In this document: in pieces, positions 1 through 12,313 of the stretch
Numbering within the stretch: position 1 is the first letter of the stretch
Layout: every line of letters begins with the position of its first letter
DNA from: Setaria digitata
Taxonomy: Eukaryota > Nematoda > Chromadorea > Rhabditida > Setariidae
Direction of reading: 5' to 3'
Length of the DNA stretch: 38,188 nt
Assembly (NCBI GenBank): GCA_003640385.1
Contig: RCAB01000562.1
Coordinates: forward strand, 1-38,188
Made by a program: the position numbers and the translations under genes
Notes under the pieces: model-generated
The model's input: only the letters and a program-made list of their open reading frames with translations
Database searches by the model: none
Told to the model about the DNA's origin: nothing

Positions 1-76
1 CAATAGAATAGGACTCATACTACAAAAGGCAAATTGAAATGATCGAAGTGAACTCATAAAACTGAGAAAAAATTAC

Positions 77-3000
77 TTTCCCACATGGATGGCCTATCAT
101 AGTTATCCGAAGCATTAAACAATATATTGAACCTGGCTCGCGGCGGCCCAAATGCCCATATCTTATCGATGAAATGTCTAAAGAAGGGAAAGGTGAAAGA
201 GACTTGAATAAGTTTTAACGGAAAAACGAAAAGAAACTAAGCAAAATTTTGAATTCAAGAGAAGAGAGTTCCATCCACTAACACCCCTATAATAGTGAAA
301 GTCTATAGAGCAATCTTTCAGAATAAATTTTTCAAGAAATTTCGAATAAATGTACCTAGGATTTTTTGAACAGAAGAGACACCTTATTGTCTTATGGAAA
401 AAAATAAGGGAGGATTAAACAACATAATCACTGAAAATCCTTAACGAAATCGAACTTAAGTAGGAGTAATTAAAAAAAAAAATGAGGAAAAATACTTGAC
501 AATGAAACAAGCCTAAGTTGTTCAATTCGATGTTTCGACCAAAAACTTCCTTTAAAATTTTTCAACCATCTCACACCATCACTTAGCAAAATTTTGTGTA
601 ATTCATCTACTCTTGAAGTAAATTTTCCTTGTCGTAAGTCACGTAAAACACATTCATTTTTCTCCAGGACTTCAATAAATTCTCGAGGCAATGGGGCTGC
701 ACGCAATTTGATTTTGGCCAAACCACTTCGTATGGCACAATCCTAAAATAATATAGTATATCTGATAATGCGGAACAGATGAATAGACCTATAATGCGGT
801 ACAGATGAATAGACCTTATCCTGCAGGATGGACACCTAATGGAATCTACTTTTACAATGCATTGAAATATGCAACATCATCACTCTTGCAAGAAGCTGAA
901 GAGCAATAGAAAAGCTGTAATCAACATTCAAAAATAAATAAATGAAACGAACTGATTTTTCTGATTATAGCGCATCAAATTATTGCGTAGTAAACCACAA
1001 AAACTGCACTAAAAAGATCAAAATAATTTCAGAAATTTCATTTTCTAAACAATATTCTTACCACAGGCTGCAGTAAATTGGACGTTCCAAGTGTGGAAAT
1101 TATAGTCTCAAAGAATGGTACTGATGGCTCAGATACTTTTATATTCTTCTGTCCCATATCATATAAATCAGTGAGACATTTCTGAAGATGAACTTCTCCT
1201 GAAAATACGAAGCCAATAAAACATTGGACGATGCAAAAGTAACACCAGATCCTGAAAAGCACTGTTCTGATAACAAGTGAAAATCCTCACTAAAAAAGCA
1301 TTAAAACAATGAGTGGTACGGAAACAATGAATACCGATAATTACTGTGCCTATAAAACTTGTTGAAATAATTGAAATGTATTATTAAAACAGATTCTAAG
1401 TACATAATGATGGAAAGCTTTCAACGAATTTACCAGACCAGAAGCTGAAAGTCAGGAAGATAATCAACCAAAAAGACAAGGAAAAGAGCAAAACAGAAAT
1501 AGAAGTTCTTAAATTGTATAAAATTGATACCTGCGGCAAACATAGCTAGTTCACCATTTTCTTGTTCGATAACTCGTATGTTCGAATCAAGAATGGTAAG
1601 TTGTTTCAAAGCAATTCGCAAACTTTTTAATCCTTCTACGCCACCTTCTGGCTGTACCGATACACGAACTAATGGCTTTGCACCATGTGCAACGCGAACC
1701 AGTCCTTCTGAGACTGCTTCGCTACAAAGAGTTGTTGTCAACAGTTCGCCAGAAAACTCAACACCACATACCGTTCCTGCGACAGCTTTGTCCACCAAGA
1801 CTTTTTCACGACCCATGAGTACATAAACTCCGACAACAGTAACTTTCTGCCTGAAACTGTGGAAGTCAACCAGATAAAAATTTCATCCTGATAAAAAACA
1901 AAAAATTGAGATCAGGAAATCAGGAATACGAATTCCAATACTGAAATCATGCCACATCACAGTAGCAACGTTTAATATGTACTCCTTATACCACAGAATC
2001 CAGACTGGAGGCCTATGTGTGCAACAATATTTTATTATTAAAAGAATGCAAAATATAAAGTGTTGAAAGAGATGCAGAACCTTTCAGTAAGAGTTTCATC
2101 TGAGTGTTTATTATTGATCAAGAACAGCTGGTCTTTTTCCCGGATGGTTCCCGAAAGCACACGGCACATTGCCAGCACAGTTTCGCCACATAGTAAAACT
2201 TTAGCGACAAAAACAACAGTAGTACCCAGACTGCTGCATGCTCTGATGGTTTCATAAAGAGAATGATTTTCGCTCAAAGATAAGGAAGCTAAACGCCCAG
2301 CATTTGTGAACGACTGAGAAGAGGAGGATGCGCGAATCGCAGCTCGAAAGCACGCCGCCATTAAAGGAAGCCAACCACGCATAAATTCATCAAACGCTTC
2401 TATTGGTCGTCTGCTTTGAATTTTAACATTCATTTTATCAGCAAATACCTGCAAATTTTTGAGTATTACTTAATCGTCGAACTTAACAAAAAATGACAAT
2501 ACATTTACACAAAAATTTACAGTCAAGACCAGTTAGATCGCTGGCCCTGTTAAATCTTAACCATAAAATTAGATCATTTTCATACTAAATTAATTAATGA
2601 ATAAATAAGTAAATAAAAAATCCGAGTCAAAAAAAATATAGTGTAAAGACAAACCTTTAACTTATCTAAATTTTCATCCAAAAGGCCAGATTTATGAACA
2701 TCCCATAACGGCTGTAAAACAAATTGCTCAAATAGAGTCTTCTTTCCTAGGTTTTCGGCTCCATCTTTGATTACACCTTTTGAAAAATACGAATCCGAAA
2801 AAAGTTTAGACAGTATATCCTCTTCGGGTATACTAATTTTTCCGGACCAAATTCTGGCAAAATCTAACAAAGAAAATCCGTAACCTGAAAATTATTTTTG
2901 AAAGTTCGCGCAACAAGTAGTTTCAGAAAAAACTAAGGCAAATTTTTTTCCCAAAATTAATTTCGAATAAAATCAATTTAAGCCTGATAGTAGGCGACAA

Positions 3001-4442
3001 CAAACCATGCAAAGCTGAAGCAAAAATAACATTTTCATTTTCTGGCAAAAAATATAAGCCCTTCTCAGCACGTTCAACACTATGCCAATCTTCCTGTTCT
3101 ACTAGAACACCGGAAATAATTTGACTGACACAGCTATTAACCTGCAAATAATTTATATCTGTTCTCTAAGCTTCCTTCACTCCAGCTTTCCTAGAAATTC
3201 CGAAATAGTTTCACAAAACACAGCTTTCAAAATGCAAGCAATACTTCTTCGGTACCAGTATATTCTAATCACTGTGACTTAAAACGCATCATGCATCATG
3301 AACAGAACTTACTTGTTCTAGCAAACGTCGTATGTGAATAAAAGCTTCAGCAGGAGTCTGTCTTAACTCTACAGCTAACCGATCGATTTTGTTGAAAACA
3401 AGAATTATCTCCAAATTTAGCTGAATTGCTTGCCGGAGAAAGAATTCAGTTTGAGAACAAAGTCCTTCGACCTGAACCGAAGTAACTTACATAAAAAACT
3501 GTGAGTGAAATATAAAATAATATTTTGTGTTTAATAAGCTTAAAATTTTAATCTATTTTTTCAGTCAATCATTTGAAGTGCGAACCTTCTATCAAAACGG
3601 ATACTTATGAGGATATCAAGTGACAATTTCAGGGAACTTTAACTGATACTAATAGAAGTAGTATTACGATTCGAAGTACTACTTTTTTTTTTTTTTTTTA
3701 CAACAAACATCATGCACTTATTTTGCCTTCTTGAAGGCATATTTTTCTTCTATTCAAGAAAAAACTGTAACATAATTCCTCACTTCTGAGGTTGAAACTT
3801 GGAAGCGAGAGTTTTCAGTACAGCTCAAAATTTAGGGAAAAAGTCTAACGAACCACGTCAATCACCAAGAAAGCTATATCTGATAACAATAGCGCTAATG
3901 ACACTTCATCCGAAAAATCAACGTGCCCAGGACTATCAATCAAATTTACCATATTGTTGTTATAGACTAAAGAAATTGCAGAAGTTTTCATTGTTATCCC
4001 ACGAATCTGCTCATCCTGAAACTTCACATATGTTGTAAATCCAAAAAAATTAATCATTTAATAGGTGGTTCCATTAAATCGCGATAAAATATCCTGACTG
4101 ACCTGAATATGAAATATCTTAAGCACTGTGACTGTAACAGCAACCTTTGCTTTTTCAAAGATTGATCTAATTACAAGTTTTACAGTTCATTAAACGGATC
4201 ATAGTTGTATGATGTTCTGCATGCCTTAAGAAATCTTTAAACTGATGAAAAAAAAGCACCTCGCGACTATCCATATAACGTAATTTACCAGCCATCCTTG
4301 TTGAAATTAAACCATTTGACGAAATAAGACAATCAGCGAGACACGTTTTGCCGTGGTCCACGTGGGCAATTATACACACGTTGCGGATGTTTGATGCACC
4401 AAGCTGTAACTGCAGCACTTTTGTCCTCCAAATTAAACACAT
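77..4442 (-). CDS. EFL1: EFL1 (elongation factor-like GTPase 1), 3' end off the window
   Basis: EFL1 is a cytoplasmic EF-2-like GTPase that works with SBDS to release eIF6 from pre-60S ribosomal subunits. Exons on the minus strand, 5' to 3': 4260-4442, 3854-4015, 3313-3471, 3006-3141, 2655-2884, 2081-2448, 1531-1850, 1062-1198, 501-742 and 77-177. Intron phases agree throughout, giving about 679 residues so far. Seen in the sequence: P-loop AHVDHGKT (residues 26-33), RGIT switch (66-69), DSPGH (88-92) and NKID (142-145). Later exons carry EFL1-type blocks such as [25 protein letters not shown] and KIWAFGPP. These block matches, and the phrase [20 protein letters not shown], separate it from true EF-2. 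The C-terminal EF-2 domain IV/V part lies left of base 1. The ATG at 4442 has no clear splice-leader site next to it, so the first few residues are uncertain. The donor at 501 (gtcaag) was chosen because its phase fits the next exon. Confidence 0.93.
765..816. repeat. 26-bp tandem duplication in an EFL1 intron
   Basis: Two adjacent 26-bp units, 765-790 and 791-816, differ at one position (cggAaca versus cggTaca). They lie in the intron between EFL1 exons 1062-1198 and 501-742. This looks like a recent slippage or replication duplication; no function is apparent. Confidence 0.9.
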
Positions 4443-5531
4443 CAGACAGAAACAACTATTCCCTGTTGCCTCGTATACTTCTTTTAATGAAGGACCACCG
4501 TCTTATTGAGCTAACTTCAAATTTTCTGAGATAAACCAAAACATTAGAGCAAACGCAGAATAAAGGTAATAAATATATTACCAGTTCTTCTCTGCAAAGT
4601 TGACAAAAACTCTATTCATCAGGTTAGGTATTATATATTTTATTATGTATTGCTCCTTCACTTCTTTCTTGACTTAAGAAATTTGGTGATAAAACAAAGA
4701 ATGAATCTACGAAATATAACTAAAACTGAAAATAGTTGGCGGAAAAATACCTTTTCGAAGATATCTAAATATGATTGCTTTTTTATCATTCTTTTGAATA
4801 TGCCTGCAAATATATATACTGCCACTAACATATCTTTAATTTATTATTCTTTGGGAAACATATTAATCTTAATACGGTAAAGTTTGCAAAACTAAGCACT
4901 CTGGAAAATTTAATATACATGAAATTTTCTGGGAAGAAAACTCCTAGGTGCGTGAAATTCTATATTCAAAAATTTGAAGAATTACCAAACGCTCTATTGA
5001 ACGAAGAAAGAGACACAATCAAAAGACGAATGCCCAGGGAAAAAACAGAATGAATGAATGCGATTTTATACCGTTTTTTATCTGGTTGTCGAAAAACGCG
5101 TCGCTTAATGGCTCTTAACATAGAAATACGGCACGCGAGCATACGGTATACGAGGTACGATAGTTGACAGTATGAAACCTCTTGAAAAAGTTCATACCCC
5201 TAGTTGGTGGTACTTCATAAGTCTAATATTTAAAGTAACCTGATAACATGAAAATCGACGGCAACACCACCTCCCAACATATAGGTTCAAGTTTGAGTTG
5301 CCAAACATCGCTTCCTGGTAATCATAATTCCATTAATCGTTTGATTAGAGGAAAGGATGTGTGTTTATTCTATAATGCTAGATGGGTATTCAACATGAAT
5401 TACTCTTTTTTCCTGTTTAGGGCAATGATATATTGCCTTAAAAAGAAATACTAAAATCTGTGGGAAGGTTTTGGCTTTAATCTTTTATGGAAGTTTTCTC
5501 TTTCAGAAAAAGAGGAGTTCAAATTTCAGTC
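4443..5531. promoter_or_regulatory. Divergent intergenic region between EFL1 and MED15
   Basis: This 1.1-kb gap separates two genes that point away from each other, so it should hold both promoters. It is AT-rich except around 5085-5165, where CG dinucleotides cluster (for example aaaacgcgtcgc and cggcacgcgagc), a plausible core-promoter area. I looked here for a KIX-encoding exon of MED15 and found none. The open frame at 5248-5454 has no recognisable domain and no good flanking splice sites. Confidence 0.5.
5493..5529 (+). other. Candidate spliced-leader acceptor sites of the MED15 gene
   Basis: Two 3'-splice-like sequences precede the ATG at 5532: gttttctctttcag ending at 5506 and aaatttcag ending at 5529. 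The second would leave only a 2-nt leader. No upstream exon is visible, which fits trans-splicing of a nematode spliced leader to one or both sites. Which site is used cannot be told from sequence. Confidence 0.55.
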
Positions 5532-8500
5532 ATGAATTACGTTGATCAACAGCAGTTTATAATGCAGCAAGGACAACGGATGCAAAATCCTCGAATGGTT
5601 AGCTGAATTTTATATTTTTCCTTTTTCTACGGTCGAAATATCAATTGTCGATTGTTATCTGATAATATTAGAGCTAATAAGCAGTGAAATAATATAAGGA
5701 ATGGATTCTGCAATTGTTCATGTAGTTTGTTTAATTCATGGAGTTTTGTTTCGTGTCCATGATTTCAAGTTATGCTTTGAATAATACGTTTGCGTATAAT
5801 TCAAAAATACCTTAATGTAAGTCGACAAAAATGGCTTCTTGAAGCCAATTTTTACTATTATTAGCCCATTTTTTCATGATCAGTTTTATTCAAAATTAGT
5901 TCATGATGTTATCTGTTAACTCAATTATTTTAATTAATTCACTATTGAAATTGCCAAATGAACGAAAAACAAATAATTGGGAAAAATAGAATTGAAGTGC
6001 TTGATAACCATATTGTTTTAATAATTTTTCAAAATTTCTTTATTTACAGATGTCTGTACCGACAACAGTAACACCGCAACATATGCATCGACAGCAGAGG
6101 TAAATGCTGTTAACCTTTATGCAGTAACGTTATGTTTTTTGTTTTTTTCTTCTCCCTTTTAGAATTTAGCGCAAATTGGAATATTTCCAACTTATTGCAA
6201 TGTAATGACAGAAAAGACATTTATCACAATTAGTATTTTTTTTCGAAAAATGCAACGAAAATATGAAGAATCATCAATAAAATTGATACATGATGTAACC
6301 AATCGATTTTTTCATACGGAAAATAACTAAAATCGTTACAAATGTCTGACTGTTCAGTGCAGTCTTTTGATTGCTCACGAAACAGACTGTCAGATGCTAG
6401 TCGTTAAGTCATTTGGTTTATTTTCCTATGGCTGGTAATTAGATTATCGCTGACTGAGGTCATTTCATCATCACAGTTAGCCGTTATGCTGCGGCATCCC
6501 CGCTTTTAAAACTTTTAGAGATATACCATTCTTTTTAACCATGTCTAGCAGTATTAAGCGTATGTTTGAACGAAAATAGTGTAATTTATAAATTTACGAG
6601 GATATTGTAAATGTTTTGTGACAATAACGACATAATTTAATCTGATTCGTTCGAAATCGACCTAATAAATTACAGATACGGTATGGGAATGATGCAACCC
6701 GGTCAACAACCAGTGCAAATCGCATCTGGACAATATGTACAGAATCCACAAATGCAGCCAAGACTGCTGTATGTTGCCTGTTCTATTTCTATGCTATTTT
6801 TCAGTTAATTCCAGCTTTTTCTTCTTTGGATATCGAAAGAATAGTTCGCAAAATTTTTCAATATAAAAAAATCCGAAGTTTCCGAAATGACTAATCTTGT
6901 TTAATATTTCTTTTAGAACAATGAGCGATGCATTGTCTCGCTTACCACCTGAAGTGCAGCAAATGGCTCAGCAACAGATTAATGCAGAAACAAATGCGGA
7001 GAAAAAGCGACAAATTGCTCTTGGATTTATACAGGGACGTGTTCGAGTGAGAATTCAACTTCATTATTTTTTTCTTCTTTTTCTAAAATTAGCTAAAAAT
7101 AGACCACCTAATTTTCACAAACAAATAAAGAAGAAGTTTAGTATTGCGTCATTTCAGATTTTCCTCAGTTTGTATGTGACGTTTTAAGTATGTAGTAAAA
7201 GAAATGAGACGTGTTATTTTTATTTTTAAGAAAAATTATTATTATTTGAGAACACAATTATATTTGATATTCTGATAAGTTGCAAAAGTTTCGGGCGTTT
7301 AAACTTTGATTGTTTAGAATTATTTTTCTTCCAATGATACTTTGAACTTTTTACATTATTCGTATTTTCAGCTTACACAGCAATATCCAGGACAAGGTGC
7401 AATGAATGCTGGTGGGATGATGATTAGTGTTGGGTTAAATCAGCAAGTTGGTATGTCTCAAGGTCTGTAGCTTAGTAGATTGAATCGGACTCCATTTTTT
7501 TATATTTCATATTTTTGCTTTATTCAAGAAAAGATCCTGACAATTCAGATGATTTTCTTCCTTTTTAAAGGGAATACACAAATGGTGCGTATGGGAGCTG
7601 TGCAAAGTGGTCCTGTGCCATATCCAACTCAAAATGTTTCACTACAAACCGGTATGGGACAAATGGGACCTACGCAGGTCACTGTCCAGTAAGTTTTAAA
7701 AAAATGCTATGAGATAAGGGTCTTAATATAAAATTTGAGGTCTTAATCTACTTCAAAATGAAGAGTTCTAGGTTTAATTTTAATTCTAAAGCTTGTTTCA
7801 AATGAAATTATTTTAACCACCTTTAGACGTATGCCGAATCATTACATGACAGCTGGCATGAATGGCCCTCAAGGTATGCAGTATCAATCTCAGGACGCTG
7901 GGAATGTCCAAAATTATAATTCTCCGCAGCAAATTACTCTTACGCAGCCATCATCTGTTGGACCAGCTGTGCAGCAAACCTCTTCGCTGCATCATAAAGG
8001 CCCAAGTAGTGTCCCTTCCGCAATCTATACTCAACATCACCCTGGAGGTAAATTTCTTAAATTTGTGATGAATTTCGAAAAAATAATGGCTAAAAAATAA
8101 CAGAACTGGATCCATTATATCCTCAAACTTCAGAAAGCGCAGCTCCAGCACACAGTATATCAGGCGGTGAAGGTGATAAATGTTCGGATGAGCCACTTTA
8201 CAGTCAGAAATTGGAGTTGTTGAAACCTTATCATGAACACATTAAACGACTGCTGGAAAGGAATCGGTATTTCTCAGTACTTTTTTCTGTTTACATTTAT
8301 TTAGATGAGTGTAAATTTTTTTTCTCTTTATTTTATAACTATAGGTGCATTAAGGGAATTTGTTTCAAATGTTCTAATCATTACCAAACAGTAATCATTA
8401 AGATTAGTTACTCAGCTATGATTTTGATGTACATGTTGACTTAGAGGTTCGTTTTGCTTGCAGTTTGGATGGACAAGCACCGAAATCGAAGTTTGAGCGT

Positions 8501-10275
8501 CTTCTTGAAATAATGGAAAATCGTCGGTATGTTTTTCTAATCTTTTTAATGGATTGCTGTGTTCATGAACATCGTGCATAATTTTCTGTGAGAGATGTAC
8601 GTGGCATCAGAAACTTAATATCTAAATCTTGGTTAATTCTTAATTTCTACTGTGTGAAATAAATTCAACCTAATAATATTCAAATATCAATCGTCATTGT
8701 TATTCCCTCTGTCTCTCTTTCCATTTTGTACTTCTTAAGTTTTTTGTGCAAAGATTTCTCTTGTGTTTTATTCCAAAACCCTCTTCTTCAAATTCAGATT
8801 TCCAGGAAAGTAGAACTGAAGCTTTTGGAAAAGTTAGTTGTTAGTGTAAGGAATTTAATCGAACGTGATTCGCTTTGTTTCCCGCTGATAGATGCTTTAC
8901 GTTTGGAAAGTGCCGATGCCACGAAAACTCCACTGCCGGATCCTTGGGGTGACTTTCATCAATACGCCATAAAGTAGGCTTGCTGAATTTACTGCTTGCA
9001 GTCAATTTTAGTCAGGATATTGGAATTATTCAATTTAATCTTTATTAACTGACATTTGCATTCAATAATATTCACATATAACGTTGAAGGCTCCTTTTTA
9101 TCTTGCCAGCTACTGTTCTCCGGTTTACAGGCTTTAAGGTTAAGCTTAGCATGAAATTTATTGGAAACATTCAGATTTTCCAAGCAGTAACATTCGGATT
9201 TCTAAGATCAAAAATTTGACAGCATCGTAGCTAAGATCTAAAGCTAGCTGAAAAGGAATTTAATTGAGTTTTTATTGATATTGCCTATTTCTATTTTCTT
9301 ATGTAATTCTAGGATTCCCGAGAAGGTATTGAGTTTAGTTAAAGATGAGAAATCGAAAAGTAAGGAAGGAAAAGATTCAGTACCAATGAAACGGATTAAA
9401 AAGGAGGAGAACTGTGATGGTTTGTTTTTTGGAATTGATTCCTTTATTTCTTACGAGTCATTATTAACAATTTTATCAATCAGTGCTTTTGTGAAAACTA
9501 CCTTTCTGAAGCAAAATTGGAAGTCAAGGTCCATAAAATTTGTTAATTAGCTGTTAATATTTTAGATCGAATAGTAGTAGTGTGCCAAGACGGTTCACGA
9601 TTGGAGTTATCGCAAGAAGCATCGGATCAACTTCGACCATACAATTATAGGTAGATTTTATGATACACATGAAATGTCGCAGAAAATAACCATTAAACTA
9701 TGCCTTCTCTATGTTTTCTCCGATTTGGATATAATATTTCTGGTTTCACAAATTGTTCCTGTCACTGTTATGAAAATACGCTTACAGATTTGATCCTGAA
9801 TTTATTCCAATATCAGATGATTGTACAGAAATTCAGGTGTTTATTGAAAACGATATTGTAAGTTTTGTCTTTATTAGAGCTTTCATTTCTGATCAGTGAT
9901 TCCGTTGGTCTTTCAGTGAACTGCTGATCTCTTAACTTTTCCATTACATGGTTTCCTTATTGCAGTGACTTAGTTTTTCAGGACTTAGTTTTTTAGGATA
10001 GTTTTTCTTTTTCCGGCTATATTTCACATCTCTACTTTTAGCTCCTAGTTCCACCGTTACGATTAGTCGTACCTTTGAATTATCCGGAAACCAGAGCATC
10101 CATATGGCGTGACCGATGGTCTTATGGTGGTGTTAATTTGGTGGATATCAATACGCAGTTCGACAAGCGCTTAAATATGGCAGTTAATTGTCGAACTATC
10201 ACAGAAATCATCAGTGCCTGGAAACTGGCTTCTTTGCACGTTCTTAAAATCGGTAGTTCTAGTGCAAACTTGTAG
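5532..10275 (+). CDS. mdt-15: Mediator subunit 15 (MDT-15/MED15) lacking a visible KIX domain
   Basis: MED15 is a tail-module Mediator subunit that links activators to RNA polymerase II; C. elegans MDT-15 serves NHR-49 and SBP-1 in lipid and stress genes. Exons: 5532-5597, 6050-6099, 6676-6768, 6917-7046, 7372-7462, 7571-7688, 7827-8047, 8104-8266, 8464-8526, 8806-8973, 9313-9419, 9566-9650, 9788-9857 and 10042-10275; 552 residues, phases consistent. The N-terminal half is a Gln/Met/Pro-rich low-complexity linker. The C-terminal half matches the MED15 conserved domain in order: LELLKPYHEHIKRLLER, a KFERLLEIM helix, FPLIDALRLESAD, a basic KRIKKEE stretch, FDPEFIPI, then PPLRLVVPLNYPE, IWRDRWSYGG and the final helix before the stop. 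Unlike worm and animal relatives it starts with MNYVDQQQF and shows no KIX domain. Exon 5 may instead end at 7450, and exon 8 may start at 8134; both alternatives stay in frame. Confidence 0.9.
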
Positions 10276-12313
10276 AATATTTCTACGCATTGTAAATTGT
10301 TTTATTGATGTAGAAACTAAAGCATCACTTCAAGAAGGTTTCATTTCGTATTTAATTTTAGGTGGTAGTATGGTTTTAGAGGAAACTGGAAACATCTACA
10401 TTCGGCAGACCAAAATTGGTCATCTTTTTATTTGTCATTTTTTTGAGGGAATGTTTAACAGTAGTAGTTGTTTGCTTCAATTGTTTTGTGTAATTGAGTA
10501 TTTTAAAACAAGCATCATTAATTGGCGATATTTCTTTCAAAACCCCGTTTTCTGACCGTCAATTTGCCCCGTTAAGAATATGTCTTGATTATTTCTTGTG
10601 AAAGGAGGACAACCTTAAAATTTTTAAATCATTGACTGAGAGCTTACTAGCAGATCTCACAAGTGTCTAGTTCACCTTTCGTTTCTTCAGTTCACTTTAA
10701 AACCGCAGTGTAATCGCTTTAATTAAAAGTGTTCAATTCTTGCTATGCATCGTGATCCTAGTGAAAATATTCTGGAAAAAAAAAAACATATTCCCAGCAT
10801 GAGGCCTTTCTAGAATTATTTTTCAGATTTATGAATGAAATCGTGGAAATTGTCCTTATTATTGAAATTAAACATTTCATTGTTCACTCTTTTATACAAT
10901 GTCTTTGACAACTTCCTATACAACTCCATATTCATTAATCAGAATAATTTAATGTCGAAGGAGATTTAAACAAAAGGCAATGAAGACTTTGCAAATCCTC
11001 TTGTGCGAATGCGATAAATGCACCATCGATTACGCGGGAAACATCATCATATGTGTCACCAACAGTATGGGTATTTTGACTGGATCGTCTAATATCCATA
11101 AATGAAACTTATTTCTCTATTTCTTCAATTTTTTAATCATGACTTCATATATATAATTTTACAAATGATGCTTCTTTGGAGTGCACCTATCTTTATCGAA
11201 ATCTTAGAAGTTCCAATAATTTAATCCAGAAACCTTGAAATAGCCCTCCTCATGGAAGCAAGCTGTGGATGCCTCATAACCAATCACAGGATATCACATA
11301 GCTCGACATCGTAACTTGATGATCAGCTTTATAGCTTTATTTCATTAAACACTCAAGAATTTCAGGTGCAGCGAACTCTTATTCAGAATTATAAATTTAA
11401 AAAGTTTACATTACTCATTAGTAAATGTTATGGAATCCAGTTGTTGAAAAACAATACCGATGCACAGATATGCGAGCATGAATATGAAAAACAAAACTAC
11501 AAAGCAAGAATTGTTGGCATTCCGCAACTTACACTTCTTGCTCCAGAGAAAAAAAGAAACTTCACCATGATTAAGGGGTATACTCTTAGAATGTCAGCAA
11601 TAAGGTTATAAAGCACAAACTGTCAAGCATATTTTCCTGCCATGGGTGCATAAAGAGCAAACACGAAGATGAGAGCATTGTAAGATAAAATTCAATTTTA
11701 TAGTCATTCTCATGTTTTTCCTTTAAAGTATAAGCATCTATATCGAAATCTTATAAAAACTTCCAACCTGTTCAGAAACTTTCAGCCAAATGTTACCCAT
11801 TCTTAAAAAAGCAAACTGTGCTGATATAACTGTATGCTTCTAATACAAAGCAAAATAACTGTGACATGAAAAAAAAAAACTACGAAAGAACGGTAAAAAC
11901 ACGTACATCAGATATAAGAGCATGCCTCAGAAATTTTAGGGAAATTCAACAAAGGAATAGAAATCTAATTAGGCTAAACAAATGACCAATTAGAGAAATC
12001 CTTTTTTTTTTTTTTTCAAATCAGAGTTAAAAAATACTCTCAAAAATTTTCCGCCAGATCTCACGAAGCTTTCTATCTTATCCGAAACCAGAGATTTGTT
12101 TGAAATATGAAAATCTGAGATCATACCTGAATAATCCCTAAACTAAATAACGAATCTCTCTCAAATTATAGCTTTAAAAAGTTTCGAAATGACTATTTCA
12201 CTCTAAATTCTAACTCTCATAAAATGGATAGTGTTTGATTAAGCTTACTATTTCGGATAAAAGAAAAAGCAGACGTATTAATATTAGCAACACAAAAAGA
12301 TGAACAAAAGTTT
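10276..12313. other. Gene-poor 3'-to-3' region between MED15 and ENSA
   Basis: About 2 kb lies between the convergent 3' ends of MED15 and ENSA and should contain both 3' UTRs. I saw no AATAAA close after the MED15 stop on the plus strand. The open frame at 11366-11611 has no recognisable domain. Two diverged stretches around 11180-11230 and 11730-11780 share atcgaaatctta and cagaaac and may be old repeat copies. One short minus-strand open frame is listed separately. Confidence 0.5.
10935..11099 (-). other. Possible short coding exon or small ORF, unrecognised
   Basis: An ATG-started minus-strand frame of 54 codons begins MDIRRSSQNTHT and contains VSRVIDGAFIAFAQEDLQSL before TAA. Codon choice resembles the real exons nearby. 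A splice-acceptor-like gatattag lies just inside it (an exon could start near 11087), so it could be the last exon of an unseen minus-strand gene. An in-frame stop sits four codons upstream of the ATG, and I found no upstream partner exon. Frames of this size arise by chance in DNA this AT-rich. Confidence 0.2.

Noticed and set aside
1524..1826. 100-codon plus-strand frame
   Set aside because: It is the antisense shadow of the EFL1 exon 1531-1850, which has homology and matching splice sites.
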